Shown here: one piece after another, positions 12,571 through 20,923 of the stretch
Numbering within the stretch: position 1 is the first letter of the stretch
Layout: every line of letters begins with the position of its first letter
Assembly (NCBI GenBank): GCA_037157565.1
Contig: JAZHRO010000036.1
Location: forward strand, 21,936,501-22,000,500
Direction of reading: 5' to 3'
DNA from: Thalassia testudinum
Taxonomy: Eukaryota > Streptophyta > Magnoliopsida > Alismatales > Hydrocharitaceae
Length of the DNA: 64,000 bases
Notes under the pieces: model-generated
Database searches by the model: none
What the model was told of the DNA's origin: nothing
What the model saw: the letters and a program-made list of their open reading frames with translations, nothing else
Program-made: the position numbers and the translations under genes

Positions 12571-12609
12571 TTTTGCTTGAAACTAGCAAAATTTAGGCAT
12601 GGGGGTATT
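12571..12609 (+). promoter_or_regulatory. Hairpin plus 3' polypurine tract of element B
   Basis: Arms TTTTGCT and AGCAAAA (12571-12577, 12585-12591) surround a 7-base loop. AGGCATGGGGGTATT follows and the LTR starts with TGATAGATCC at 12610. The spacing is the same as in A1, C and D. Confidence 0.75.
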
Positions 12610-13003
12610 TGATAGATCCACTTTAGTAGACTAATTTAGTGCCTAAATACATTATTATTGGGACAGAAGTTTAATTTAGAGCATGCATTATGTTGACCAA
12701 ATTGATTAAGCTTTCAATTTCCTGTATTTCCTTTACATATTTGATTAATTACTTTTGATGCAGGAGCAATTTTGGAAGTTCAATTTTATTGACATAAATT
12801 AGAATACCATCGTGACATTTGATTTGCCAAGAAAATCATTAGAGAGTCTCTCTTAAGGCTTGCTTTATTTTCAATCGTATGATTTTGGCAAGTTAGTTTA
12901 GAAGGAAATAATGGCTCTCATATTTTTGACAATGATCAAATGAATACTTTCTCTTATTCTTCCCCTCAATCTCTCTCCTCGATATTCTCTCTTTTCTCTT
13001 TCT

Positions 13004-13011
13004 TTATATAA
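13004..13011 (+). promoter_or_regulatory. TATA box in element B LTR
   Basis: TTATATAAAGGATATG, about 395 bases into the LTR and before the CACTA insertion point. It is the likely Pol II promoter of the element. Confidence 0.55.
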
Positions 13012-13130
13012 AGGATATGAAGGATGGCTAGGAGATCATCTTCCTCCCTACGAGGGAGAACCTTTTGTCCATCTTCATCTCCTCCACTATAGCATGCCAC
13101 CACCACAATATCCCACTACAAAAAAGAAGG

Positions 13131-13300
13131 GTTTTGGTCACGGTTAAAGGTCACGGTTAAAAACCGTGACCAAAGAGAGATATTTGGTCTTCCTTTGCCA
13201 AAGACTTGGAGCAGAAGACAAAAAAGGGCTTGGTCACGGTTCATTAACCATGACCAAAGACCTTTGGTGACGATTTTCCAACCGTGACCAAATATTTCTT
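13131..13300. repeat. Left subterminal repeats of the CACTA element
   Basis: At least six copies of (T)GGTCACGGTT or its complement AACCGTGACC(AAA) in both orientations within 170 bp, several paired as hairpins. Confidence 0.85.
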
Positions 13301-13707
13301 AAAAAGAAAAATATATATTTTTCATTTCCTGCCATTCCTCCTCATCCTTCCGACACCTCCTTTCATTGGTGAGCTCCCCAAATCACTAGACTACAAGATG
13401 CAGGTATCATATATGAGACATCTACCACAAAAGAATGTAACAAAAGCATGAGCCCTTAATTTTATTGGCTCCAAGACTCTGTAGAAACAATTGCATCACA
13501 TATAGTGATCACAAAAAAAAAAGGTAATGATTCGTGAAAAAGTAGAATTCACTTCTCAATTTCAAAGTTGACAATCCAAACAAGATAGGTGATACATACA
13601 TTAACTGGTTCTTAAAGCCTACACTAGATGGTAGATACAAGAACAAAGGGTACAAAATATCTACAAAGGCACAATAGAGTGCCACTGCAAATTGTAAGAC
13701 ACCAGCA
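13301..13707. other. Non-coding CACTA interior; candidate hydrolase 3'UTR
   Basis: AT-rich sequence between the left subterminal array and the hydrolase stop codon. On the minus strand it would be the 3'UTR and downstream part of the captured hydrolase fragment. I see nothing else in it. Confidence 0.4.
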
Positions 13708-14052
13708 CTAGTTTATTTTGACATGTTTAGTAACAAAGTCTGAGATATCTTCTGCAGCTTTTTCTTTACCAACAACTTAGCTTACGCCATAGGATTACAG
13801 GAGTTTCTTACGAATCTTGAAAGATGATCTGCACCATCAACCATGTACAAATCATTTTCACACTTCATCTTCTTCCTGGTCTTTTCAAGCATTTGCAATG
13901 GGCATAGATTGTCATTGCTACTCTGAATTCATAACCAAATAGTATAGGTCAAGCAACAGAGAACTGCAAATGAGACGTAGAATTCTAGTAGGGAAAAAAT
14001 GCTGACGTAAATGTGACATTACCTGTACAAACATGGCTGGTGCATCAGGCCT
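13708..14052 (-). pseudogene. Captured KANL3/TEX30-like alpha/beta-hydrolase 3' exons
   Basis: These minus-strand pieces match the C-terminal end of the plant alpha/beta-hydrolase family related to KANL3/TEX30. The end of the exon at 14023-14124 reads PAMFVQ, followed by a GT donor. After an intron, AG at 13923-13924 opens an exon (13922 to about 13805) reading SSNDNLCPLQMLEKTRKKMK, then VDGADH; one base is missing before FKIRKK. A last piece reads AAEDISDFVTKHVKIN and ends at a TAG stop (13710-13708). In the family, FVQG(S/N)xDxLCPL carries the catalytic-acid region and DGxDHSFK the catalytic His. Only the last part of the gene is present, so it is a fragment and not a working enzyme. Confidence 0.75.
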
Positions 14053-14390
14053 GCTCGTTTCTAGCACCCCAGCTACTTTGTCAATCTTGCAGAGCTTGCC
14101 AGCCACTACGAAACGAGACAATTCCTTGGGAAATGATTTACAACAATCATAGGACTGATTACAGTATAATTTGGAACCGGTAATCAAATTTCCAGCAGGT
14201 TGGACAAGTAAGAATACTTACTGGTCAATAAAGTCTACACTAACACCAAAGGCATTTGCCATGGCTTCCATTGTCACACTCTTATACAATTCAAGGAATT
14301 GGGAATAAACCATGACACGAATTTCCCTCGTGTAGTGACGGAAATGGGGCTGCAGATACTGATCCAGTTTTATCTGCTCCATCAAGCCAA
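14023..14390 (-). pseudogene. RPN7: Captured RPN7 (26S proteasome subunit) exons, fused to hydrolase
   Basis: RPN7 (PSMD6) is a PCI-domain subunit of the 19S proteasome lid. Exon 14390-14221 reads GLMEQIKLDQYLQPHFRHY, MVYSQFLELYKSVTMEAMA and FGVSVDFIDQ; exon 14124-14023 reads ELSRFVVAGKLCKIDKVAGV and LETSRPDA. These follow the conserved PCI/winged-helix C-terminal region of plant RPN7 almost residue by residue. The donor after FIDQ is CAG|TAAGT, as if a G had been lost, and the His expected before CKID is missing. After RPDA the same exon continues with PAMFVQ, which belongs to the hydrolase, so the exon is a chimera of two genes. The N-terminal two thirds of RPN7 are absent. Confidence 0.88.
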
Positions 14391-14647
14391 CTTGGAGGAA
14401 AACCAAGGTAAAATCAGCATAGGGGATTTTTAGGCTAAGTCTCATTTTGAACCCCAAACTATAAGTCCAAAGGAAATCCAATCTTGAGCTTTCAAATATA
14501 ACAAATAGGTTGATCAAATAAGTATTCAGTTATAATGCCTTGAGCATCTAGATGTGCTGGGGAAAGCATTCACCACATTATTCAGTTATAATGTGGTAGG
14601 GCAAAGCATTCACCCCGCAACATATATATACAAGCAACCGTAGGAAA
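14391..14647. other. CACTA interior, intron-like, with short duplication
   Basis: Intron-like sequence upstream (minus strand) of the RPN7 exon. A small direct duplication, ATTCAGTTATAATG with GCAAAGCATTCACC, lies at about 14526-14612. No coding signal is seen. Confidence 0.4.
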
Positions 14648-14717
14648 GTGGTTTTAGTTCAGTTTAGTAGAATGTGGGTCTCTAAAATCCAATGCCTTAG
14701 GTTCAAATCCTAGAGTG
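14648..14717 (+). pseudogene. trnW-CCA (pseudo): Plastid-type tRNA-Trp relic
   Basis: The D-arm TTAGTTCAGT, the GTAGAA...GTGGGTCT stretch, and the T-arm AGGTTCAAATCCTA match the plastid tRNA-Trp gene across almost its whole length, with mostly C-to-T and G-to-A differences. The anticodon triplet is CTA where plastid trnW has CCA, and the 3' acceptor side is shortened by about two bases. It is a decayed copy of organellar DNA inside the CACTA element; plant mitochondria also carry plastid-derived trnW, so either organelle could be the source. It is unlikely to fold as a working tRNA. Confidence 0.75.
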
Positions 14718-15394
14718 ATTCTACTTTTGTATGACCCAAAAGAAAACTTGCAAGGCAACCCTCTAATTACACTGTCTAGTTCCAAGAAGCAATAGGATAA
14801 GGTCAGTGACATAAGAGTTTAGAATCCACATCGGCTAGGAAAGGAGTACGACAGATAAGGGCTGATGCATTTAGCATAATGTTGGAATAGCTGCTCTCTT
14901 TCGATACTAAAATTGAAAATCCTCCTGTATTAGAAAATCCACTAGATTCATCCTAATTGAAGATTCCACAATAAGAAATCAAGTTCTATGCAAGTGTCAA
15001 ATAAAAAATTTATGTCATGGACCCTTGATAAATCCAATGTCTAGCTAATCACGTAACCACGAACTCAAATCATACATCTAAAGATGTCACTAGGGGCATC
15101 TTTAAACTGAATTTGGATTTCTGCTTTTCTCAAGTTTAATGCTTTACCTGCCTTGGGTATGAAAGGATCTGAATAGATAAAATTTATAAATTAATGATGC
15201 AATGTAGTTTATAGGAGAGATTTTTTCTTCAAAACAAATGAACAAAATCATTATAACATGAGAACCATGAGAACCCATGCTTTTCAGAATTGGACACAAA
15301 GAAAAAGGTGAACTCATGACACATAAATCCACCCCATCTTTTGGAGCATATTGAAAAGTAAATCCAATAATCCAACATTCATTACTGTAAGAAA
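14718..15394. other. Unassigned CACTA interior
   Basis: AT-rich sequence between the tRNA relic and the G6PDH exon. It may include organellar flanking DNA or G6PDH intron. I recognise no coding motif. Confidence 0.4.
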
Positions 15395-15768
15395 ACGTAG
15401 GATATCAACACCTTGCCATCTTTCATTGTGTATCCTTAGAATAACAGTTGCAAAAGTTTTAGTGTTATGAGTCTTTTGGAACTGTACGATCGTCTTTATA
15501 TCCTTCATATTGTCCAAACAATAATAACTTCATCTTTTATTGGGAGGATTGACTGAAGAACCTGAGAATTACAAAAGAAAACACTTCTCTTCGAAAATGA
15601 GTTATAAATAACAAAATATATAGCCAAGTGGAATTACTACATAAGAAGCAAAAGTTATATTTCACAGAAATCAATTGAAGGAGAGTTTTTGCAAACCTTA
15701 ACTTTCTCATCCTGTATATGTTCAGGGTTCAGAGAGACCGGCTTCTCCATGGAAACAAGGCAAACAAC
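15395..15768 (-). pseudogene. G6PDH: Captured glucose-6-phosphate dehydrogenase exons
   Basis: G6PDH catalyses the first step of the oxidative pentose phosphate pathway. Exon 15768-15697 has an AG acceptor and a GT donor and encodes exactly 24 codons: [20 protein letters not shown] then EKVK. After an intron, the exon from 15561 reads VLQSILPIKDEV, then in shifted frames QYEGYKDDRTVPKDS and TFATVILRIHNERWQGV. Both match consecutive exons in the C-terminal half of plant G6PDH. Two or more frameshifts and missing flanking exons make it a non-functional fragment. It lies on the minus strand like the other captured fragments. Confidence 0.88.
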
Positions 15769-15849
15769 CTGCAAAAGTTATAGACATGGAATGATGGTAA
15801 TTAAAAATAGAAAGGCCAACAGGAGCCACATGGGGGTAAGGACTGCAAT

Positions 15850-15966
15850 CGACTCCATGCCATGAAAAATAAATACTAGATTCCCATCTACCTTCTCAAG
15901 AATGAAAGGAACTCCCCACTTCAAAAAGACAGTAGTAACCACCGCCAAAAATAAGTTACCAAGCAT
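15850..15966 (-). pseudogene. Unassigned exon-like segment
   Basis: On the minus strand FLAVVTTVFLKWGVPFILEK is followed by a GT donor-like GTAGATG. It is hydrophobic and loosely recalls plant DedA/SNARE-associated membrane proteins, but I cannot assign it. It could be another captured exon or chance. Confidence 0.25.
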
Positions 15967-16131
15967 CTAATTTTCCTTAGCTATTGTGTTGCTCTTATGT
16001 TACAAACAAAAATTCAAGGTCCTTATCTATATCAGATCAATGAGTACAAGTCAAACAGTTACTGTTCTTTAATGAAAGATAACCTCAACCCAAACAAAAG
16101 TTTTCATGGACGAAAGATTGAATCTTACAAC

Positions 16132-16320
16132 ATTATCAAGTTCCTCCTCAAAAGTGCATAAGCCCTCACTTTTTCTGGAACTTTCTACAGCTTGCAATTT
16201 GGTTAGTGCAGCTTGAAAAGGTTCCATTTCCATCTTCTTTTCATTTATAATTGCCCTGAAGCTTTTGTCCTCAGTAGTTTAACAGATTCAATTGTGATGT
16301 GACTTTTGCTCTTTCAGACT
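16132..16320 (-). pseudogene. PPI1: Captured proton pump interactor (PPI1-like) exon
   Basis: Proton pump interactors are coiled-coil proteins that bind the regulatory domain of the plasma-membrane H+-ATPase. On the minus strand SERAKVTSQLNLL, then after a stop and a frameshift FRAIINEKKMEMEPFQAAL, TKLQ and LCTFEEELDN match the conserved family block (KRAER..QL.PL, FR.I..EK..EMEPLQ.ALGKL, LCSSEEELN). One internal stop and one frameshift are visible. Only this block is recognisable; a splice-like segment at about 16396-16470 may be a preceding exon. Confidence 0.75.
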
Positions 16321-16479
16321 GCATGGAATAAAGAATATGAACTGAAGATATGGAAGCAAATTTAATAATGCACAGGAAAATTGAAATGCTACTAACCTCC
16401 TTAGTCATATGCTTTGCCTGACTAGATTGTACTTCCATGAACATGACTTACACTGGTAAATCAAGGAAAGTGACCTGCA

Positions 16480-17640
16480 AAGCCATTTGAATCAAATGTT
16501 TATAAGAAGATCTTCCCCTATATTCAACAAGTAAACTTACAATCAGATAATAACCAAAAAAAAGGATCCTTGATTTTTTGATATTTTAAGCAGCAAGGGA
16601 AAAATTCACCTAAAAATGGGTGCTTTGAGCAATAAAAGTTACCCAATTTTGAAATGAGTGGAAACAACATTAAAAATAAATGTTACCCTACCAACTTCCT
16701 ATAGTATTTTCTTCTTTTGTATATAAAAAGAACAACTTAACTCACATTCAATGAAAACAAATCCAGAAAAGTTGTCCTTCAGTTGTTTCCCCTCCTTTCA
16801 CACCTGGGCTTGGGACCAATAATGGCGGAGTTAAAAACAACAAAACCGGTAGAATACCTTCTAATCAAACAAACATAAATGACGAAACTCTTCTATTAAT
16901 GAAGATCACAAAAATCAAACACGACTCCTAATTTTTGCAATTCAGTAAAGAACACAAGAAAGAAAGTTCAAATCACTCTTTGAAACAAATCTAGCCAGCA
17001 CATGGAAAAAGTCAGATAGTCCATGCCAGTTTAAATTTGGACAATGCAGGCAAGAACATCAAAAAGGAACTTCGTAATATCCCTACAAATCTTTTGCTAA
17101 CTGCTACGCTAAAAATAAACATATGTGGACTATGCCAACAATACAACAGGAATACTTACAGGATACCCAAAGAAAATCATCCTTATCAAAAGGATGGTAA
17201 AATTTTGCTGATAGACATCATACAGATATGCATGCTACATCATTCTCAGGGAACTTCTTGAAATTCACAAAAATGATGGGATGTACAACTGTACGGATTC
17301 CAGTAAAAAATGAGATTAACAATCATTTCAAGTCTAACAAAGATCTCGCTTAATGGAGCTGTAAAGTTATCATAATAGAAAACAAATACAACATAAGAAC
17401 GCAATTGAATAGACCTGTAAAAGCTACAGTCTACAACAAAAAGGAGAAAGAGATATACTAAAATACCTTCAGAAACAAGATATAACATCCTGAAGCTAAC
17501 CCCTTGTAATATGAGGATTTCAAACATAAGCAACTAATTTTAAAAATCATATCCCATAAAGGAAGACCAACACATTAAATTTGCAAAGAAAAACAAATAA
17601 AAATGACCAATTTCCAGAGAATAAGAGGAGAATAGATCTC
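16480..17640. other. Unassigned CACTA interior
   Basis: AT-rich sequence with short open frames in all phases and no motif I recognise. It is likely intron or degraded captured DNA. Confidence 0.4.
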
Positions 17641-18490
17641 TATCGATGAAGAAGGGTTGGAGGTGAGGAGGCGATGCTCTGTCCATTGTTCGTTGATGGC
17701 ACAGTGAGGAGGTAGAGCTGGAAAGCGACGCTGATCCGGTCAACGAGAGGGAGGGCAAGTTGGAGACGAGAGTCAGAGGGCAATGCTAGTTTAGTTGAGG
17801 ACAAAGAGGATGATGTTGGTCCGATCAAGCAACGCGAGGAGGAGGGCGATGGGTTGAGAGATGGGTTTAGGGTTTGGGTTTGCTCGCTCGAAGGGGTTTG
17901 GGAGGGATTTCGAAATGGATGATGGTTCGGCGTTCGGATTCAGGGGTTTGACCGGATAGATGAACGTGCGAAGTGGCCAAGTGACAGACACTGTATCGGT
18001 GGCGAGATGTGGGATTGGCGATCAGCAATCCTGTTGCGATGATTGGGAAATGGAGGGCAATGAAGATCGCAACCCCTGTCATGCTCGGGATGTGCCTCAA
18101 GGAAGCGATCGGCGTCGATCTCCTTCTTTGGCATTAGGGAGGCGAGGAAGGAGTTCTCGTCGAGCCTCGAGGCGTCATTGGTGGCTGCGGAGGGAGGTCC
18201 AGACTCATCGCTCTGATGCTCCTCTAGACAAAGCGGAGGAAAAGGTGGGAGGGAGAGAGCGCGACGGCAGAGTGGGTGGAGGGGGGGGATTGGGTTGCCA
18301 CCGCCCCGCCGTGCGCCGTCGAGGAATGGTATGGTTGGGGAGTGGGGCCACCTACGTCAGGAGAGGGAAGGGAGAGGTGACGCCGTCGGGGAATTGGGGA
18401 GTCGGGAGAGGGGGAAGGTGACGGGGGCAGGAGTAGGCTTTCGGGGAAATTTTGGGAAGGAAGGTCTTTTTTTTTTTTAATATAAAATTA
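17641..18490 (-). pseudogene. TPP2: Captured tripeptidyl-peptidase II first-exon region
   Basis: This GC-rich segment on the minus strand contains, at about 18180-18070, LDENSFLASLMPKKEIDADR followed by FLEAHPEHDRG. That is the N-terminal block of plant tripeptidyl-peptidase II, a giant cytosolic subtilisin-like exopeptidase, just before the catalytic Asp region. A frameshift then gives GVAIF in place of VxIAIF, and the catalytic DSG is lost. Upstream (18240-18480) the sequence is GC-rich and leader-like. Downstream (18060-17641) it is GC-rich without a motif I know. It sits directly inside the right CACTA terminus, at the 5' side of the co-oriented captured array. Confidence 0.8.
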
Positions 18491-18493
18491 ATT

Positions 18494-18715
18494 TCGTCAC
18501 GGTTTTACTCAACACCGTGACGAAAGGCTTCGGTCACAGTTCCACTCTTAATCGTGACCAAAGGCTTAGGTCACGATTTTTAAAATTGTGACCAAAGGTC
18601 AAAATACAAAACAAAACTCGCCCCCTTTTTCGTCACGATTTTGGGTGGAATCGTGAGCATAGGTTATTTTAGTCATGGTTTTAGGATTCGTGACCAAATG
18701 ACTGTAACCAAATCT
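18494..18715. repeat. Right subterminal repeats of the CACTA element
   Basis: Arrayed CGTCACGGTT, CACCGTGACG, GGTCACGATT, ATTGTGACC and TCGTGACC motifs in inverted pairs, mirroring the left terminus. Confidence 0.85.
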
Positions 18716-18734
18716 CCTTTTTTTAGTAGTGTCC

Positions 18735-19626
18735 ACCACTGCGTGCCTTCCCCCCACTGCAACAACCACCAAGCCAACAACAGCCACCCCTGCGCTTGAC
18801 CTTGACGCATCTCCTCTACGACTATGTGCCCACAACCACGTCTCACCCATGTCCGCAACGACTTTCATCACTGCGAAACCACCAACATGGTCGACAGTGA
18901 CAACACTGACACCACCATCGTGTCCTGTCTACATCTGCAACCACTTTCATCACCACCGTGTGTTGTTCATCGGCACCGCCACTACAACTTCCACGAAGCA
19001 CAACCGTGCCTCCTCCTTCTTTGGAAGATCTCCGACGAGGCAATAGGCTCCCTCCTCTCTCTTTCCACATCCTACACGCACGTAGGATCGGGGGGAAGTG
19101 TTAAGTTGTCTAGGAGCATTCCTGGACGTCTAGAGACCTGCGCCCCCTCCTCCATGATCTTCTTCTTTCAAACCATGAACAAAGGCTCCAACCTCTCCTC
19201 CTCATATGCTCACTACCCTCGGTCACCTCCCCTTACGCGCAACCATCGCCCGCAACCACCCATTGGCGCCACCGCCTCCCGCAAAAGCACCTCCGCCCAT
19301 GCACAGCTGCACCCACCAGCACCACCTCTGCCTCTCGCAAGTGTAGTGCTTGCAAGCTGCACACCCTCGTGTGCACACCATCACGCACAGTAGCTCACAC
19401 ATCAATAGTCTCCTCCTTGCACACTGTTCATCATCTTCCCGAACAGAACCCATCACTGGTGGGTTCAACCTCAACATAGTCTCCACTACACCCCTCCATT
19501 CAACTCACCATCGACACCAACGCGATCACCTCAACTCCACGAGCACATCTATGCCTTCAAACTCGCCAACCAGCAACCATCTCACCGCCTAGAACCACCC
19601 ACGCCACTGGCCAACCACCTCGCTAG
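18735..19626 (+). other. Middle segment of the element B LTR
   Basis: CCACC/ACAACC-rich sequence between the CACTA element and solo LTR S1. It joins CCACCACAATAT... on the left and CCAGCCACC... on the right once both inserts and their target duplications are removed. Open frames here are low-complexity Thr/Pro/His runs with no support as genes. Confidence 0.6.
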
Positions 19627-20923
19627 TGATCGCGAAAATACGCGATTTGTTAATTGGGGTTTTGGAAATCGTTGTAATGCGTAAATCTATTTCGCTTTTA
19701 AAATTTATAACCTAGATAGTGGAGTATCTAGGGTCATCCAAGGAGGCCAAATGTTTGCAAAATATGTCTCTTACTTGAAAATGGAAATCAACTTTCTTTT
19801 TTATCTTTACAAATTTATAATTTTTATAGTTTTGAAATGACGGGAAACACGCGAATTGTTGATAGCGAGAAAATAGCCTACATCTAATTCACTACACTAC
19901 TACTAAGGTGACAAGTAGAGCCTCTCCCTAAGCTCATCGTAGGCACGTGGAGGCCTAAAGTAATTAGGGAGAGGGAGTGAAAAAAATTCTAGACAAAAAT
20001 TCTAAAAGACTATGCAACAAAAAGATAACTGAAGGCAACTTGAATTGATGGAAATTGTTTACACAAAACCTATAGAGGAATGCTTCTACTCTACTTGAGA
20101 ATACAAGAAAAGAAAAACACAAATCCTCTATATAAAATGGTGAAGAAGAGGGGGCTTCTTGCTCCAAGCTGAGTAGCTCCTTGACTTGAAAAGAGAGCTC
20201 CTTCTTCTCCTTCCTTGAAAGGTTCCTCCAGGAAGGTGTCCTCCAAGATAGTTGCAAGCCTAAGGGGGGGCGTGCACTTGCTTCTCCCAAAGGTGGATGT
20301 CCACCCTAAAAACTCCTCCTTTGCCTGGCCATCCTCCTAGTGATGGATTGCTCCTCCTCTTAGGCGTGGCACAAGGTTAAGGACTGGGAAGAAGAAGGCA
20401 CCGAGGGGGTGGGTGATGTGCCCCCTTAATCTTCTTCTCTCTTCCTTCTCCTTGGCCATGGGTTATGGGTGGAATTAGAGTGGAGAATATACTATGGGAG
20501 GATGGGAATTATGTGGTGGTAGGGTAAGGTATTTATAAGATGGGAAATGGTGGTTGGCGTGACCTTTAGATGGATGGCTAGGATTAGATGATGAGGGTAG
20601 TTAGGTGATCCAAGGGGAGAGGAAGTTGGTGCCAAATGAAGGGTTGGGAGGGGGGTAGTTATGGTGATGTTGGTGGCTTTTGGTGGTGAAGAGATACCAC
20701 AAATTGGCACCAACTTAGGTGTCTTCTAGAAGGTTATTTTTGGCTCCAAGTTAGGATGGGTTTAGGTGTTAGACGGATGGTTTGGATGAAGGGAGAGTTG
20801 GCGCCAAAAACTAAGGTGGTTGGAGGTGGTTTTTGGCAACATTTTTTTTTTGAAACAAAAAGGAAAGCTATCGCCTTACGATAGCAATCTGGAGAGGTAT
20901 ATTATATAAACAAGTAAGAGGAA

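Larger units (their letters stand above)
13114..18731. mobile_element. Non-autonomous CACTA transposon with captured genes
   Basis: The left terminus is CACTACAAAAAAGAAGG and the right terminus, read inwards on the minus strand, is CACTACTAAAAAAAGGAG. The 3-bp target duplication TCC is present on both sides (13111-13113, 18732-18734), as is usual for CACTA (En/Spm) elements. Both subterminal regions are packed with inverted GGTCACGG/CCGTGACC motifs, the presumed transposase-binding arrays. No transposase coding is recognisable in 5.6 kb, so the element must be mobilised in trans. The interior instead carries exon-like fragments of at least five nuclear genes, all on the minus strand, and a plastid-type tRNA-Trp relic. 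Confidence 0.9.

Noticed and set aside
13131..13300. CRISPR-like or operator array
   Set aside because: The repeats are inverted CACTA subterminal motifs with irregular spacing; no spacers are present, and the genome is eukaryotic.
14648..14717. A functional amber-suppressor tRNA
   Set aside because: The acceptor stem is shortened and mismatched; it is a decayed plastid trnW copy and the CTA anticodon is best read as a chance transition.
18729..19600. Thr/Pro/His-rich open frames as host genes
   Set aside because: They fall in the middle of the element B LTR and reflect ACC/CAC-rich composition.
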